DNA of 41,742 nucleotides, from contig CACYQZ010000018.1 of assembly GCA_902776665.1 (NCBI GenBank), positions 1-41,742 of the forward strand. The letters are read 5' to 3'. Source of the DNA: an uncultured Prevotellaceae bacterium (GTDB lineage Bacteria > Bacteroidota > Bacteroidia > Bacteroidales > Bacteroidaceae). The notes under the pieces were generated by a model. That model did no database searches, had not been told where the DNA came from, and saw nothing but the letters and a program-made list of their open reading frames with translations. The position numbers and the translations under genes are program-made. Position 1 is the first letter of the stretch. The number at the start of each line of letters is the position of its first letter. This document shows positions 22,906-32,726 of the stretch, in pieces.

Positions 22906-23790
22906 TTAATTTCCTAACTCCTTGACTACCAAGTCCGATGTCTTTCGCATCATAATCTGCCAAGTTCCGCGATATTGCGTGGCGATGCCGATGATGTCGC
23001 AGGGGATTTTCTTGTTGGCGATGGTGTCGAAGGGCAACACGGTGGCCGCAAAATCGGCGTAAGAACTCGTGCGAACGATGAGTTTATTCAACGCATAGTC
23101 ATCAATGCCCTGCGTAAAGTAGTTGCCACCCGACGCAGAACCGTCAATGAGCGTTGTTTTGCCGTCGGCGTTTCTGAACGTGACATTCGAGAGTCTGACC
23201 AACATTCCACAGTAGGTATTGATGTTGTTCTCCACATCTTTCGTGAATTCAATCGGCTGCACGCCTTCCGAGGGAATACCTCCCACGAGTTTGAAGTGGG
23301 TGCTCCAAATGTCTTTCGACATACGTCCGATTTGTCCGTTATAGGGTGCGCCGAGTTCGACTTGGTTGCCGTAGCCACCGATGTAGAGGCCTTTCAAGTC
23401 GATGATGAGCTCTTGACCTTCGGCGAGATAGCCGTTGAGTCCGCCCTGATTGACGGCAACGATGAGTCCGCCCGTAGCGTCTTGCACGGCAAACTGCTTG
23501 TAGAGGTTGCCGCCGAGGTCGTTGCCACCGACGCGCACGCGCAGTTTGATGTCGTCTTCAACGAGTTTGTTGCCGCTGTTGGCGATGGCATCCTTGTAGT
23601 TCGGGTGTGCCTTCAGTTCAGCGATGGTGATGATGCCTTCCTCGGTGATGCTGTTGTTGCCGAAGGGCGGCTGACTGAGTTCGGGGTCTTTCCAGTCGTT
23701 GTTGAACAGCGAGTCGTCGCCGTCGAGGCACGAGGTCAGTGCGAACACGGTCGTCACTGCCGCGATGAATAGATATTTCAATGTTTTCAT
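22906..23790 (-). CDS. DUF5689-type lipoprotein
   Basis: This 294-residue surface lipoprotein begins MKTLKYLFIAAVTT with lipobox LTSC. The mature part matches my memory of DUF5689: TIAELKAHPNYKD near residues 55-67, a GNDLGGNLYKQFAVQDATGG segment, GYLAEGQELIIDLKGLYIGG, and a DIIGIATQYRGTWQIMMR end. The strand pattern is OB-like. DUF5689 lipoproteins are regularly found beside a TonB-dependent receptor in Bacteroidetes, where they probably help capture the ligand. An in-frame ATG at 23802 leaves only three bases after the receptor stop and would add four residues. Substrate is not known. Confidence 0.75.
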   Translation of the reverse strand: MKTLKYLFIAAVTTVFALTSCLDGDDSLFNNDWKDPELSQPPFGNNSITEEGIITIAELKAHPNYKDAIANSGNKLVEDDIKLRVRVGGNDLGGNLYKQFAVQDATGGLIVAVNQGGLNGYLAEGQELIIDLKGLYIGGYGNQVELGAPYNGQIGRMSKDIWSTHFKLVGGIPSEGVQPIEFTKDVENNINTYCGMLVRLSNVTFRNADGKTTLIDGSASGGNYFTQGIDDYALNKLIVRTSSYADFAATVLPFDTIANKKIPCDIIGIATQYRGTWQIMMRKTSDLVVKELGN

Positions 23791-23805
23791 ATCAGTCTGC
23801 ATTTT

Positions 23806-26340
23806 TTAGAATTTGTAGGTCACGATGAGCATTCCGTTGATTCCGTTGGCATAGAATTTCTTCGGATTGTAGAAGAATTTATAGGTGCGGATGTCGTCCT
23901 GGCCGTACTGTTTGCTGTCCTTGCGGTTCTGTTCCATACCGCCGGTGACGATGTTCGTGTTGTTGAGGATGTTCGTCAGCATCAGGTTGATGGAGAGTTG
24001 GCCTGCGCGACGCAAACGAAGGGTTCGACCGATGCTGGCGTCGAGCATAAATCCGCCGTTGCCCTTGGCTTGTGCATAGCGGTTGTAGTCGGGATTTCCG
24101 AGGTTGTCGGTCTTCTCGTTTTCGCTGGCGTAGCGCGTCACGGGCGTGTAGTAGAGGTAGATGCGGTCGTAGTAGTTACCAATGAGGTCGATGAACCAGC
24201 CACCTGCGTGGTAGGCCAAATCGACACTGGCAGCGGTGAGCGGTGTGCAACCTTCGCGAATGTCCTTGGTGAGCACGATGTCGTTGTACTGCTTGCCGTC
24301 TTGCGAAAGGATGTAGGACACCTTTGCGTCGTTGGCATACTTGGCTTCGCTGATGGTTCCGAGCATCTTGATGTTGAACGAGTTAGAAACCTTGAAGTTC
24401 ATTCCCGCCTCAACGCCGTAGTAGCGCTTGCTGATGCCGTTCACAGACACGTAGGAGAACGAGTTTTGCGAGTCGTCGTAATACATGCTATACTCAGCCA
24501 CGTTGTTGAGATAGCTGTAGTAGGCGTTGATGTTGGCGTGGAGCCACGACGTGTTCAACTGATAGCCGAGTTCGAAGGAATAAACGTCTTCGTTCTTCAG
24601 GTCTTTCACGAAATCGTTGTTGATTTGCGGTGCGGCGAAGGCTGTGCGAGCCACGGGAGCCTTTTTCTCATAGCCGAGGCCGAGCAAGATGGCATTTCCG
24701 CGTCCGAGGTTGAGCGACGAACCGAATTTCACGCCGCCGTCGAGGAATTTCGCAGTTCCACCCTTGCCTTTTGAGTTGTCGAGGGCAAGACCGTTGCGCA
24801 TTTTTCCTTCGCGCTGCAGGGTCTGACCGCCCACGCGAGCCGACAGTGCATAGTGCAGCGGACCGAAATTCTCGGCGTAGGTAGCCCAAAGTTGCGCCTT
24901 ATTGACGAAGATGTTGTAGTCGTAGGCGAAGCGGTCGCCAACTTTCACTTCCGCGCCGGGGTTGTCAGCGTCGTACATCGCCTGCATATCGCTGCTGAGA
25001 TAGGTTCCAACGACGTAGGAGTTCACGTTGTGGAACGACGTGGCACCGAGCAGGTCTTCCATCGTCTGGTAGTGCATACCCTTGTTGGTTGAAAGCACCA
25101 GTCCACCGTTGAGCGTCTGCGTCTTCGACAGCTGTTTTTTCAGCGTCGAGGCGAGGCTGAAACTCAGTTGGTCGTCGTGGTAGGCCTGCAAATAGTACAT
25201 TGCGTCGCCACCCTGTGCCGAAACGGCCTTGTTCGAGAAATAGAGCTGGTCCCAGTTGATTTGGCGATTGGCCTTCGACGCGCTCAGATAGTCGTAGGAA
25301 GCCTGCCAAGCCTGCCGTCCTGCCTCCGTGCGGTTGTCGAGGTCGGTCGGGTCCCACACATTATAATTATAAGAGGGCATAATGCTGTAGTAGTCGGGAG
25401 ACGGGTTGGTCGAGTTGTTGTAACTCAGGCGCGAACTGCTGTACATCGCGTATTTTCCGAGCAACGATGTGGTGAGTTTCGTGTTGCCGTCGATGTTCCA
25501 GTCCCACGTCAGCATCGCCGACGGTGCCCAGTCGTGGATGATGCGCGAATTGCGCTTTTTGCCGTTCTGATAGCCCCAGTTGGGGTTGTAGAAGCGGTCG
25601 TTGGCAATCCAATACATCTCGTCGGTCGAGGCTGCCTGTGCACCGCGCTCTGTGGGGTTGCCCCACGTGACGAGCGACACGCTGTGCTGCGGCGAAATCA
25701 TCTTCTCGATGCCGAGGAAGTACGACAGCGCGTTGTAGAACGTGCCCTCGACGTAACCCTCGTGGGCGTAGCGATAGGTCAGGCCGAACGAATAGGCCCA
25801 GCCCTTCGCGTTGAAGCCCGAGTTGTAGCTGTACATTCCGCGGAACACGTAGTTGCGGTTTGCACCGGCCAGCGAGACGCGATGGCCTGCGGGCTGACTG
25901 CTCGGACGGAAGTTGTAGTTGTTACCGCCGCCCATACTGGTCGTTCCGAAATTGTTGGCTTCGAAAGGCAGCGACGCCTCCACGTTGCGCGTAAAATTGT
26001 TCAAGCCACCCACGAAGGAATAGCGGAACTCGCCGCGCTCGACATCGTTGGCAGGGTTGCCGTTGATGTAGATGTCGTTGTACTTCGAGTTGTACGCACG
26101 GAACTTGAATCGGGCGGGACTCCACTTGTAACCCACCTCGTTGGCATACGCGCTCGTGTTCGATCCGAACACCGTCACCTCGTGGGCGACGTTGTCGTCT
26201 TCGCCGAGCTGCGATTCGGTGAATGTGAAGGCCGATTCGTCGATGATGACGGCCTCTTGCACCTGTGTCGTGTCGGTCTGGGCCATCGCCGCTGCCGACA
26301 GACAAAGCGCCATCACACTAATTTTCAGTCTTTTTTGCAT
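23806..26340 (-). CDS. TonB-dependent receptor-like outer-membrane protein
   Basis: The 844-residue protein has a signal peptide (cleavage near AMA before QTDTT), a short N-terminal region that may contain the TonB contact, and a plug-like segment at about 60-130 (SKYNDIYINGNPANDVERGE then VGGLNNFTRNVE). A long beta-barrel follows, rich in aromatic strands and ending in TYKF. It lacks the N-terminal carboxypeptidase-like domain of SusC. There is no SusD; instead two lipoprotein genes follow (DUF5689 and OB-like). This three-gene layout suggests TonB-powered import of a ligand bound by the lipoproteins. The ligand is unknown; a nearby nuclease suggests nucleic acids. A promoter lies 34 bases upstream. 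Confidence 0.82.
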   Translation of the reverse strand: MQKRLKISVMALCLSAAAMAQTDTTQVQEAVIIDESAFTFTESQLGEDDNVAHEVTVFGSNTSAYANEVGYKWSPARFKFRAYNSKYNDIYINGNPANDVERGEFRYSFVGGLNNFTRNVEASLPFEANNFGTTSMGGGNNYNFRPSSQPAGHRVSLAGANRNYVFRGMYSYNSGFNAKGWAYSFGLTYRYAHEGYVEGTFYNALSYFLGIEKMISPQHSVSLVTWGNPTERGAQAASTDEMYWIANDRFYNPNWGYQNGKKRNSRIIHDWAPSAMLTWDWNIDGNTKLTTSLLGKYAMYSSSRLSYNNSTNPSPDYYSIMPSYNYNVWDPTDLDNRTEAGRQAWQASYDYLSASKANRQINWDQLYFSNKAVSAQGGDAMYYLQAYHDDQLSFSLASTLKKQLSKTQTLNGGLVLSTNKGMHYQTMEDLLGATSFHNVNSYVVGTYLSSDMQAMYDADNPGAEVKVGDRFAYDYNIFVNKAQLWATYAENFGPLHYALSARVGGQTLQREGKMRNGLALDNSKGKGGTAKFLDGGVKFGSSLNLGRGNAILLGLGYEKKAPVARTAFAAPQINNDFVKDLKNEDVYSFELGYQLNTSWLHANINAYYSYLNNVAEYSMYYDDSQNSFSYVSVNGISKRYYGVEAGMNFKVSNSFNIKMLGTISEAKYANDAKVSYILSQDGKQYNDIVLTKDIREGCTPLTAASVDLAYHAGGWFIDLIGNYYDRIYLYYTPVTRYASENEKTDNLGNPDYNRYAQAKGNGGFMLDASIGRTLRLRRAGQLSINLMLTNILNNTNIVTGGMEQNRKDSKQYGQDDIRTYKFFYNPKKFYANGINGMLIVTYKF

Positions 26341-26373
26341 ATAGTTGATTGTTTAAATTTATGAATGTAGCTG

Positions 26374-26404
26374 CAAAGGTACGAAAATAAAGTGAATATC
26401 GAAA
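26374..26404 (-). promoter_or_regulatory. Promoter of the TonB-receptor operon
   Basis: Minus strand TACCTTTG (26374-26381), with TTTC (26401-26404) 19 bases upstream as a near -33 element. The leader to the start at 26340 is about 27 bases. Confidence 0.55.
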
Positions 26405-26450
26405 AAATATCTGAAATTATCACACCGATTTATATTTTTTTATCAAACAA

Positions 26451-26480
26451 AAGAGCGCACCGTTGTCGATGCGCCCTCTT
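26451..26480 (-). terminator. Terminator after the larger papain-like protease gene
   Basis: AAGAG-CGCA pairs with TGCG-CCTCTT (one-base bulge) across a 10-base loop; on the minus strand it is followed by TTG and T-rich sequence. The element closely resembles 36055-36085, which follows the paralogous gene. Confidence 0.6.
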
Positions 26481-26497
26481 GCCTTATTGGAATGGGG

Positions 26498-29400
26498 TTA
26501 TTTCACCACGACTTTCTTGCCGTTGAAGATGTAAATACCCTTCTCGGTCGGTTTGCCGTTGAGTTTCACACCGTTGATGGTGTACCAACCGTCGTTGTCA
26601 ATTGTCAATTGTGAATTGTTAATTGTCTCAACGCCGGTAGCCTCGTCGAACGACTTGGCGTTTGTTCCGCCGACCATCGTTGCGCTAAATGCCGAGCCAA
26701 TACCACTTACAGCATTAGCAGAAGCCCAAGTAGCCAAAGTTCCGTAATTTGCAAAGTCATTGAGGTAAGCCACCTCATTTCCTACTTGCAAGAGGAATCC
26801 TCCTCCACTATGAGCCGATGGGCGAGACATAAAGCGTGTACCAATGAGCGACATCTGAGTTGCTGTGCCGTTCTGTACGAATCCCACCAATTGCATATCA
26901 GGAGCTGCTGCGTTCACAACGATAAATCCTGAATACGGATTACCGTAGAATGCCCACTGCGATTCGGGAGCTGCTGCATCGCCGAGATTTGCATTCAGCG
27001 TTCCCTTTCCTGTATTGGCATTGTACTTCAGGTAGCGTCCCTTCAGCTTGACATGGCAATAAGCCACGCTATTCGGAGTGCTGATTGGGAACAGAGTCCA
27101 AGTCGTACGAACAGGAATCGTGGTGATTTTGTTGCTGACAGTCGTTTCAGAGAAATCGTATTCGCAACCATCGAGGCGCATTTCTTCTGGAATTGCAGTC
27201 ATCACCGTACCAGTGGAAATTCCTTTTTCGCGGAAAGACTTCCAAAGCATAGTACCCGTAGCATCGTAGAACTCCCATACGACCGTACAACCTTGGGCTT
27301 CGTTTGCCTCCATAGTGCTGAAAGCAGAGCCAGCACCACTAACAGCATTCGCATTCGCCCAAGTAGCAAGTTTTCCTTCGTTAGCGAAGTCATTGAGGTA
27401 GGCTACGCTTTGGCCTACTTGCAGCAAGAATCCACCACCTTGATAGTCGGATTCACGAACGCTGAAGCGCGTGCCGCCAACTGCCAGGTAAGCATATTCT
27501 TTATTACCTGGTTTACCCGTCAAGTACAAATCTGGTTCAGCCGCATTGACAACAAGGAAGCCGGAGTAGGGGTTGCCAAAGAATGCCCACTTTCCAGTCA
27601 TATCGTCATCACCCGGACGGGCAGCCCTGAGCAGCACCTTTTGGGTACTAGCATCCCAACGAGCAAACTTTCCATTAAGTTTCAGGTGTTGGTAAATCGT
27701 GTCATTTGGCGTGCTGATAGAGAACTGGCTCCATGTGCAACGCACATCAATAGCGAGGTTACGATTCACCGCTGCGGAAACAGGCGAATACGTACAGCCT
27801 TTGACACGGAACGTATCGGGCAGTTCGCTGATTTGCGTACCAGCCTCAACACCTGTTTGTTTGCAAAGCTTCCACAGTTTAGTTCCTGTCTCATCGTAAA
27901 TTCTCCATGTTACGGTGTAACCAGATTCTGACTGGATGTTCTCCTGATTGTCGATAACATTTCCATCTTTACCGTAGAAGAAGATTTCGTTGAGGGCGAG
28001 GAAAGTACCGCCAGTCGGGAATTCGACTTTGAGGAATCGACGAGTTGCTGGAGTTGCCAGGGCTACTTCACCAAAGTTTCCTTTGAAAATAAGATGACCA
28101 TTCCTCAAAACAGGTGTCCACGAAGTGGCATTGTCGCTCTCATAGACATTGATCATCGTGGGCAGATAAGATTTGTCATTACCTCTTTCCGCATAGATTT
28201 TGAGAGAGTAGATTTCGTCCAACTGACTTCTATCTAAGGTAATTCCATGCGGATACCCAACTACCGACGGCTTGTACTCGCTATGCCACATCGTTCCATT
28301 CTTTCCATCTACAAAATTTGCTGCGGGCGAGAATTCATTCACAAGTTCCTCATCGCTGGCATCGATAAGGCGATAGAGCGTTTGATTCAACATACCTCCG
28401 ACAATTGCAGTACCATTATTCCCCAAATTAAGGGCAAAGACTCCGCGCGATTCCGTCCAGGCATCACCATCAGGGCCAAAATTGTGGCGCGTGCCCACGT
28501 TGCCGTAAGAAGTGGCATCAGTGCAGTTGCCGCCACTCTGGTTGAACTGATAATAGAGCAACAGACCGTCATTCTGGACAGCAGCAGGGATGTCGGCTAT
28601 GGGAGCAACTGCATAGTTGCGGAACTGAGCGGCAGAAAGTGCTGTATTCCATACACGGAACTCATCAATCATACCCTGCAACGGAGCAGCAGAACCGCCA
28701 ATTTGGATAGTATTGAAATGACTGCTGAAATCGCTCACAGAGCAAGCAGCCCGACTAGACTCAACACCATCGCGATAGAAAATGACATTTCCGTTGCTAT
28801 AACTGATGGCGTAGTGACGCCACTCGCCTGCAATATAATAGGCATTTGCAGACTTGGCAAGAACTGTCGATCCTTGTTTGAGCGTAACAACGCCTGCAGC
28901 ATTCGAGGTAAGTTGCAGGTCGTTAGAACCGAAGATACCGGCACTTACATCCTCAAGCGTAGTAGGATTCAGCCAGAAATCGACGGTCCACTGCGAGGTG
29001 ATTCCACTGGGAAGATTCGCTGTCACACGGTTGTTTCTGCTCGTAAATTGCAAACCATTGTAAGACGGCGCATTGCAAACAAGGAGCGCTTTCTTCTGGT
29101 TGATTGTCGCATCACCTTTCACGTTAGAGGCCGTAAACATCACCTCGTATCTGCCAGGTACAGGAGTGAAAGTCGGATTTTGCTCATTACTTTGATAGCG
29201 AACCATCTTATCCTCCAACAAAGTCCACGACCATACAGACGGGCTGTAGAGGCTCTGGTCAGTAATCGTTACACTTTCACCTTTCAAGATGACAGCGTCG
29301 GACAAACTGAAAGCAGGAACAGGCGGAGCTAGCTTTACCGTAATCTTTTTCGTGACACTCTTTTGCGTTCCATTGGGTGCCGTAACCGTAAGCGTCACGT

Positions 29401-32400
29401 TTTTCTGTCCGATGGAAGTATAGACAACCGATGCGTTACGGGTGTCTGCTGTAAGTTCCTTTGTATCTGGGAAATTCCAGTGGTAAGTACAGCCCGTAAG
29501 CTGGTTGGAAGCAAGGAAACTAACCCTTTCGCCACCAGCTACTTCCGACTTGCTCATCGTGAAGTCAGCCGTGAGCGCCGGGGCGGCCTGCACCGCCACC
29601 GTACGACTGATGGTAGAACTCTTTCCCTTCATATTGACAACCGTACATTGCACGGTCTTATTACCTGCCGAAGAGAAGGTTACGGTCGGGGCAGTTGTCA
29701 CATACGTTTTACCGTCAATAGTCCAACTGCACGAGGCAATATCTCCATCACCTGATAAGCTGAATTGGGCAGGAATCGAAGCCTGTATGGTTGTCGGTGC
29801 CACAATGCTTGCGACAGGCACTGGCGTTGCAATTGTTACGGGATAAATCCTATACACCGAGTTGGGACCATCCACAGGATAACCAACAGGCGTATTAGCC
29901 GTTCCATTCAAATATTGTCTCTCCATCTTCCCGTTTCGGGAAGCCACCGCTGTGGAACTCTGCAAAAAGAACAGACCCGTTCCCGCAGATGTGGCCGTAA
30001 AGCTGTCGGCATTATCGCTTGGCGCAAACGGCTTGTTAAACGTCAGTAAAGGTATTGCTCCATTGATAGAAGTGAATGTGAGCGTTCCATTCGCATTCTT
30101 GCCTACACGGAACAGATACTTGTAAGAATTAGCCGTCGGAGCAACATTGGTCGCTGCATAGGTGCCTCCTTCATCTACGATGAAGAATTTTCTTCCATTG
30201 TTGTAAAGAGCCACTAACTGGCCGTCTTTCAAGTTGGATGCCGTCACAGAAGTATAATCGCCGAGGCCTCCAATCTCGACACCACTCACGCGAACAGGAA
30301 TGATTTTATACTGCGAAGTATTTTCTGCCGCGTGCCAAGTGACAGGTTCAGAATCTGTTCCATTGAGATACAACGAGCCAGACTTAATAAAGAATGTCTT
30401 GTTGTTGGCGTTGGCCTGCGTCACGGTAAAGCTTCCTGCGGTTTGGCTTACTGCAATGCTCACATTGTTAGATTTGAATGCCGGTAGGCTGCCGTTTGCA
30501 GAAGCAAAAGTATATGTATTTCCCGACTTTCGTACCGTGAACACATATTGACAGCCGTCAGAGTTCAGTATGCTGGGTGCATTTCCCTTGAAACGGTATG
30601 TATTCTGTCCCGTATCGCAAATATATTTCCCACGACCATTATTGAAAAGAACAACCTTCATACCATCTTGCAATTCGCTGAGGGCACTAATGGGTGTCCC
30701 GATATAATTAAGGTATTCCTGTGTAAAGGAAAGATTGCCTTTCACAGGCGCAGATGCACCCGACAACTGACGGCGACCGTTGATGGTATAAACAGTTTTG
30801 ACCGTAAATGTTCCACCAGATGTACCGATATTATAGTTAGTTTCATGGGCCGCTGTTTGGGCAATTTCTGTTCCGTTACGATAAACGACATAGCCCTGCG
30901 GAGTATAGGCTGCAAATTGCGGAGCATCCCAAGAAAGAGTCGTTCCAGAAATTCTGACATTTTGCGGAACTTTGAGTGCTTCACCATAGACAACGGTAGA
31001 AATAATTGTTCTACCACCCTGATTGGCGATATTAACGCTGTCGCCAGTAATTGCAAAAGGTGTTTCGACACCATTTGCATTAGAGATGTAGTCAATGATG
31101 TACGCCTCGTGAATACCTCCTACACCAGTGGCTGAAGCCTTACTATCGATGATGAAGAAGAACTTCAACGGCTGCGAAGGATCGAAATCGGCCAAAAGGT
31201 CGGTCAGGTCGAAGCCCAATTCCATCGGTTCGTAGTGCACGCCGTCTTTCCACTTACCCAGCATCGGGGTCATAGCATCCTTGCCGTCGCCATCGCCGTC
31301 ACCTTTGTAGTTGAAATGCTCAAACAACAAAGTCTTTTGCGGAGAAGTTGCGTTCAAATCGGTGGAAATACCAGCCTTCAAACTAATGGCACTGCGCTGG
31401 GTGAAACTGAGTCTTACTTTAATGGTACGCGCAGGCGTATAGTCCTTTCGAATATGCCACATTTCTGGCGAGAAGCCATTGCCTACGGGCAGGTAACCTT
31501 TTCCTGTGCTGTTTTTCTTCGTCGTGGGCGATGCGAGGCCGTAGGGAACATAAGCGAAGCCGCCGTTGCCCCACCAGTCGCCCCACGAATTGACGACAAT
31601 CCATGCACCTCTTTCGTCGTAACCATCGCTATTCTTGCGTTCGCCGACAATTCCGTTTCCGTCGAGGTCGAACTCAATGCGGTCGTCGTAGCCACACAAG
31701 GACATAGCATGGTCAACCGAGGAGCCAGGCACCCAATATACCTTATTCACCAGACCGTTTTTCCGGTTTTCCTCTGTATCGGGAATCTTGATGAGATTAT
31801 AGCCAGATGACACACCAAGCCCCATAACTCCGCCTGTGTGGAAACTCTCGTCGCCATTGTGGTTGTAGAGCCAACGCTTGGTGGCGATGGCACCCGGTCC
31901 GAAACCGCCGAGCCCCCAATCTTCAGTGTTGTTTTCAGGATAGCCGATAACGGAAACGGGGACGCTCGACGCACCCCAGATGCGGTTGTGCATTGTCTTA
32001 TACCACTTGTCATAGCCCGTCATCCAACCTGCGTTGTTGGATCTCGGACCATAGGAGCCATAGATATTGCTAGCCGGGAAGCCGCCGTAGGTCGCCATAC
32101 TTGGGAAACCAATCTGATAGGCCATCGTGTTCTTGTTCGGCCCCGTATTGTCGTAAGGATGCTGAATGTTGGGTGCCAAACGGTTTTCGGGAAGCGATGC
32201 GTCGGTTCCGCGATAGGCATTCAACTCTTCGCAAAGCATATAGCCGGCACGCGACGAAACGCCGCACGAGCCGCCGTCCTGACTAAATACAGGCGGAAAA
32301 TACTTCGTCTTTCCATTGTCCCAATGATCGGGCAAATCTGTAACACCTGCGGCTTTCTGCGGTGCCTTTAGCGGCCCTCTTCCGTTATTTATTTTTGCTT

Positions 32401-32581
32401 TTTGACGCACGCTACCGATGCTACCAGCACCAGGTGTCATGATGTAAGGATCAGGATTCCATGTCGGGGTGTAGTCAACCCATTTCGACTTGTCTACTGT
32501 GAGTCCATCGAGGTCCCACTGTGCTCGCGCAACGACTGCAAGTAGCAGGGCGCAAACGAAGAAAGTAGTTCTTCTTTTCAT
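26498..32581 (-). CDS. Giant secreted papain-like (C1) protease with PKD, LamG and discoidin-like modules
   Basis: The 2027-residue protein starts with a signal peptide (cleavage near ARA before QWDLDG). The peptidase domain (about 80-380) has Gln101 and Cys106 in SQDGGSCGVSSRAGYM, His291 in VDHAMSLCGYDDRI and Asn331 in VVNSWGDWWGNGGF, the papain order. A calcium-loop-like DLDGNGIVGE lies between His and Asn. The Trp after the catalytic Cys is absent. Next come an Fn3-like unit (about 535-615), two beta modules (about 620-765 and 775-920), about three PKD-like units (920-1190), a LamG-like lectin domain (about 1190-1370), a discoidin-like unit, and two copies of a ~210-residue module with the shared motif GNPYSGF. 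A short tail ends GIYIFNGKKVVVK, a type IX sorting-like end. It probably degrades host or dietary glycoproteins at the cell surface. Its own promoter is present. Confidence 0.82.
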   Translation of the reverse strand: MKRRTTFFVCALLLAVVARAQWDLDGLTVDKSKWVDYTPTWNPDPYIMTPGAGSIGSVRQKAKINNGRGPLKAPQKAAGVTDLPDHWDNGKTKYFPPVFSQDGGSCGVSSRAGYMLCEELNAYRGTDASLPENRLAPNIQHPYDNTGPNKNTMAYQIGFPSMATYGGFPASNIYGSYGPRSNNAGWMTGYDKWYKTMHNRIWGASSVPVSVIGYPENNTEDWGLGGFGPGAIATKRWLYNHNGDESFHTGGVMGLGVSSGYNLIKIPDTEENRKNGLVNKVYWVPGSSVDHAMSLCGYDDRIEFDLDGNGIVGERKNSDGYDERGAWIVVNSWGDWWGNGGFAYVPYGLASPTTKKNSTGKGYLPVGNGFSPEMWHIRKDYTPARTIKVRLSFTQRSAISLKAGISTDLNATSPQKTLLFEHFNYKGDGDGDGKDAMTPMLGKWKDGVHYEPMELGFDLTDLLADFDPSQPLKFFFIIDSKASATGVGGIHEAYIIDYISNANGVETPFAITGDSVNIANQGGRTIISTVVYGEALKVPQNVRISGTTLSWDAPQFAAYTPQGYVVYRNGTEIAQTAAHETNYNIGTSGGTFTVKTVYTINGRRQLSGASAPVKGNLSFTQEYLNYIGTPISALSELQDGMKVVLFNNGRGKYICDTGQNTYRFKGNAPSILNSDGCQYVFTVRKSGNTYTFASANGSLPAFKSNNVSIAVSQTAGSFTVTQANANNKTFFIKSGSLYLNGTDSEPVTWHAAENTSQYKIIPVRVSGVEIGGLGDYTSVTASNLKDGQLVALYNNGRKFFIVDEGGTYAATNVAPTANSYKYLFRVGKNANGTLTFTSINGAIPLLTFNKPFAPSDNADSFTATSAGTGLFFLQSSTAVASRNGKMERQYLNGTANTPVGYPVDGPNSVYRIYPVTIATPVPVASIVAPTTIQASIPAQFSLSGDGDIASCSWTIDGKTYVTTAPTVTFSSAGNKTVQCTVVNMKGKSSTISRTVAVQAAPALTADFTMSKSEVAGGERVSFLASNQLTGCTYHWNFPDTKELTADTRNASVVYTSIGQKNVTLTVTAPNGTQKSVTKKITVKLAPPVPAFSLSDAVILKGESVTITDQSLYSPSVWSWTLLEDKMVRYQSNEQNPTFTPVPGRYEVMFTASNVKGDATINQKKALLVCNAPSYNGLQFTSRNNRVTANLPSGITSQWTVDFWLNPTTLEDVSAGIFGSNDLQLTSNAAGVVTLKQGSTVLAKSANAYYIAGEWRHYAISYSNGNVIFYRDGVESSRAACSVSDFSSHFNTIQIGGSAAPLQGMIDEFRVWNTALSAAQFRNYAVAPIADIPAAVQNDGLLLYYQFNQSGGNCTDATSYGNVGTRHNFGPDGDAWTESRGVFALNLGNNGTAIVGGMLNQTLYRLIDASDEELVNEFSPAANFVDGKNGTMWHSEYKPSVVGYPHGITLDRSQLDEIYSLKIYAERGNDKSYLPTMINVYESDNATSWTPVLRNGHLIFKGNFGEVALATPATRRFLKVEFPTGGTFLALNEIFFYGKDGNVIDNQENIQSESGYTVTWRIYDETGTKLWKLCKQTGVEAGTQISELPDTFRVKGCTYSPVSAAVNRNLAIDVRCTWSQFSISTPNDTIYQHLKLNGKFARWDASTQKVLLRAARPGDDDMTGKWAFFGNPYSGFLVVNAAEPDLYLTGKPGNKEYAYLAVGGTRFSVRESDYQGGGFLLQVGQSVAYLNDFANEGKLATWANANAVSGAGSAFSTMEANEAQGCTVVWEFYDATGTMLWKSFREKGISTGTVMTAIPEEMRLDGCEYDFSETTVSNKITTIPVRTTWTLFPISTPNSVAYCHVKLKGRYLKYNANTGKGTLNANLGDAAAPESQWAFYGNPYSGFIVVNAAAPDMQLVGFVQNGTATQMSLIGTRFMSRPSAHSGGGFLLQVGNEVAYLNDFANYGTLATWASANAVSGIGSAFSATMVGGTNAKSFDEATGVETINNSQLTIDNDGWYTINGVKLNGKPTEKGIYIFNGKKVVVK
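26595..26627 (-). repeat. Spacer-type repeat inside the protease coding sequence
   Basis: The block is built of TTGTCAATTG, TTGTGAATTG and TTAATTG units, the same kind as the intergenic repeat at 7101-7136. Here it is translated in frame, encoding NNSQLTIDN just before the C-terminal tail. Confidence 0.75.
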
Positions 32582-32673
32582 TTGGTTTTCGTTTTTTGTG
32601 AATAATTATTAGTGTTTGATGATAAATTGTTAGCCTGTTGTGCGAAAATGTATAAATTTGCACGTTTCGGGCG

Positions 32674-32704
32674 CAAATTTAGTTAAAATTATTCAGACAA
32701 CAAA
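32674..32704 (-). promoter_or_regulatory. Promoter of the larger papain-like protease gene
   Basis: Minus strand TTTG (32701-32704), 19-base spacer, TAAATTTG (32674-32681). The leader to the start at 32581 would be about 85 bases. It follows immediately after the terminator at 32727-32760, so this gene is transcribed separately from the M60 gene. Confidence 0.65.
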
Positions 32705-32726
32705 ATCTAAATCCGTTAAAAAACAT

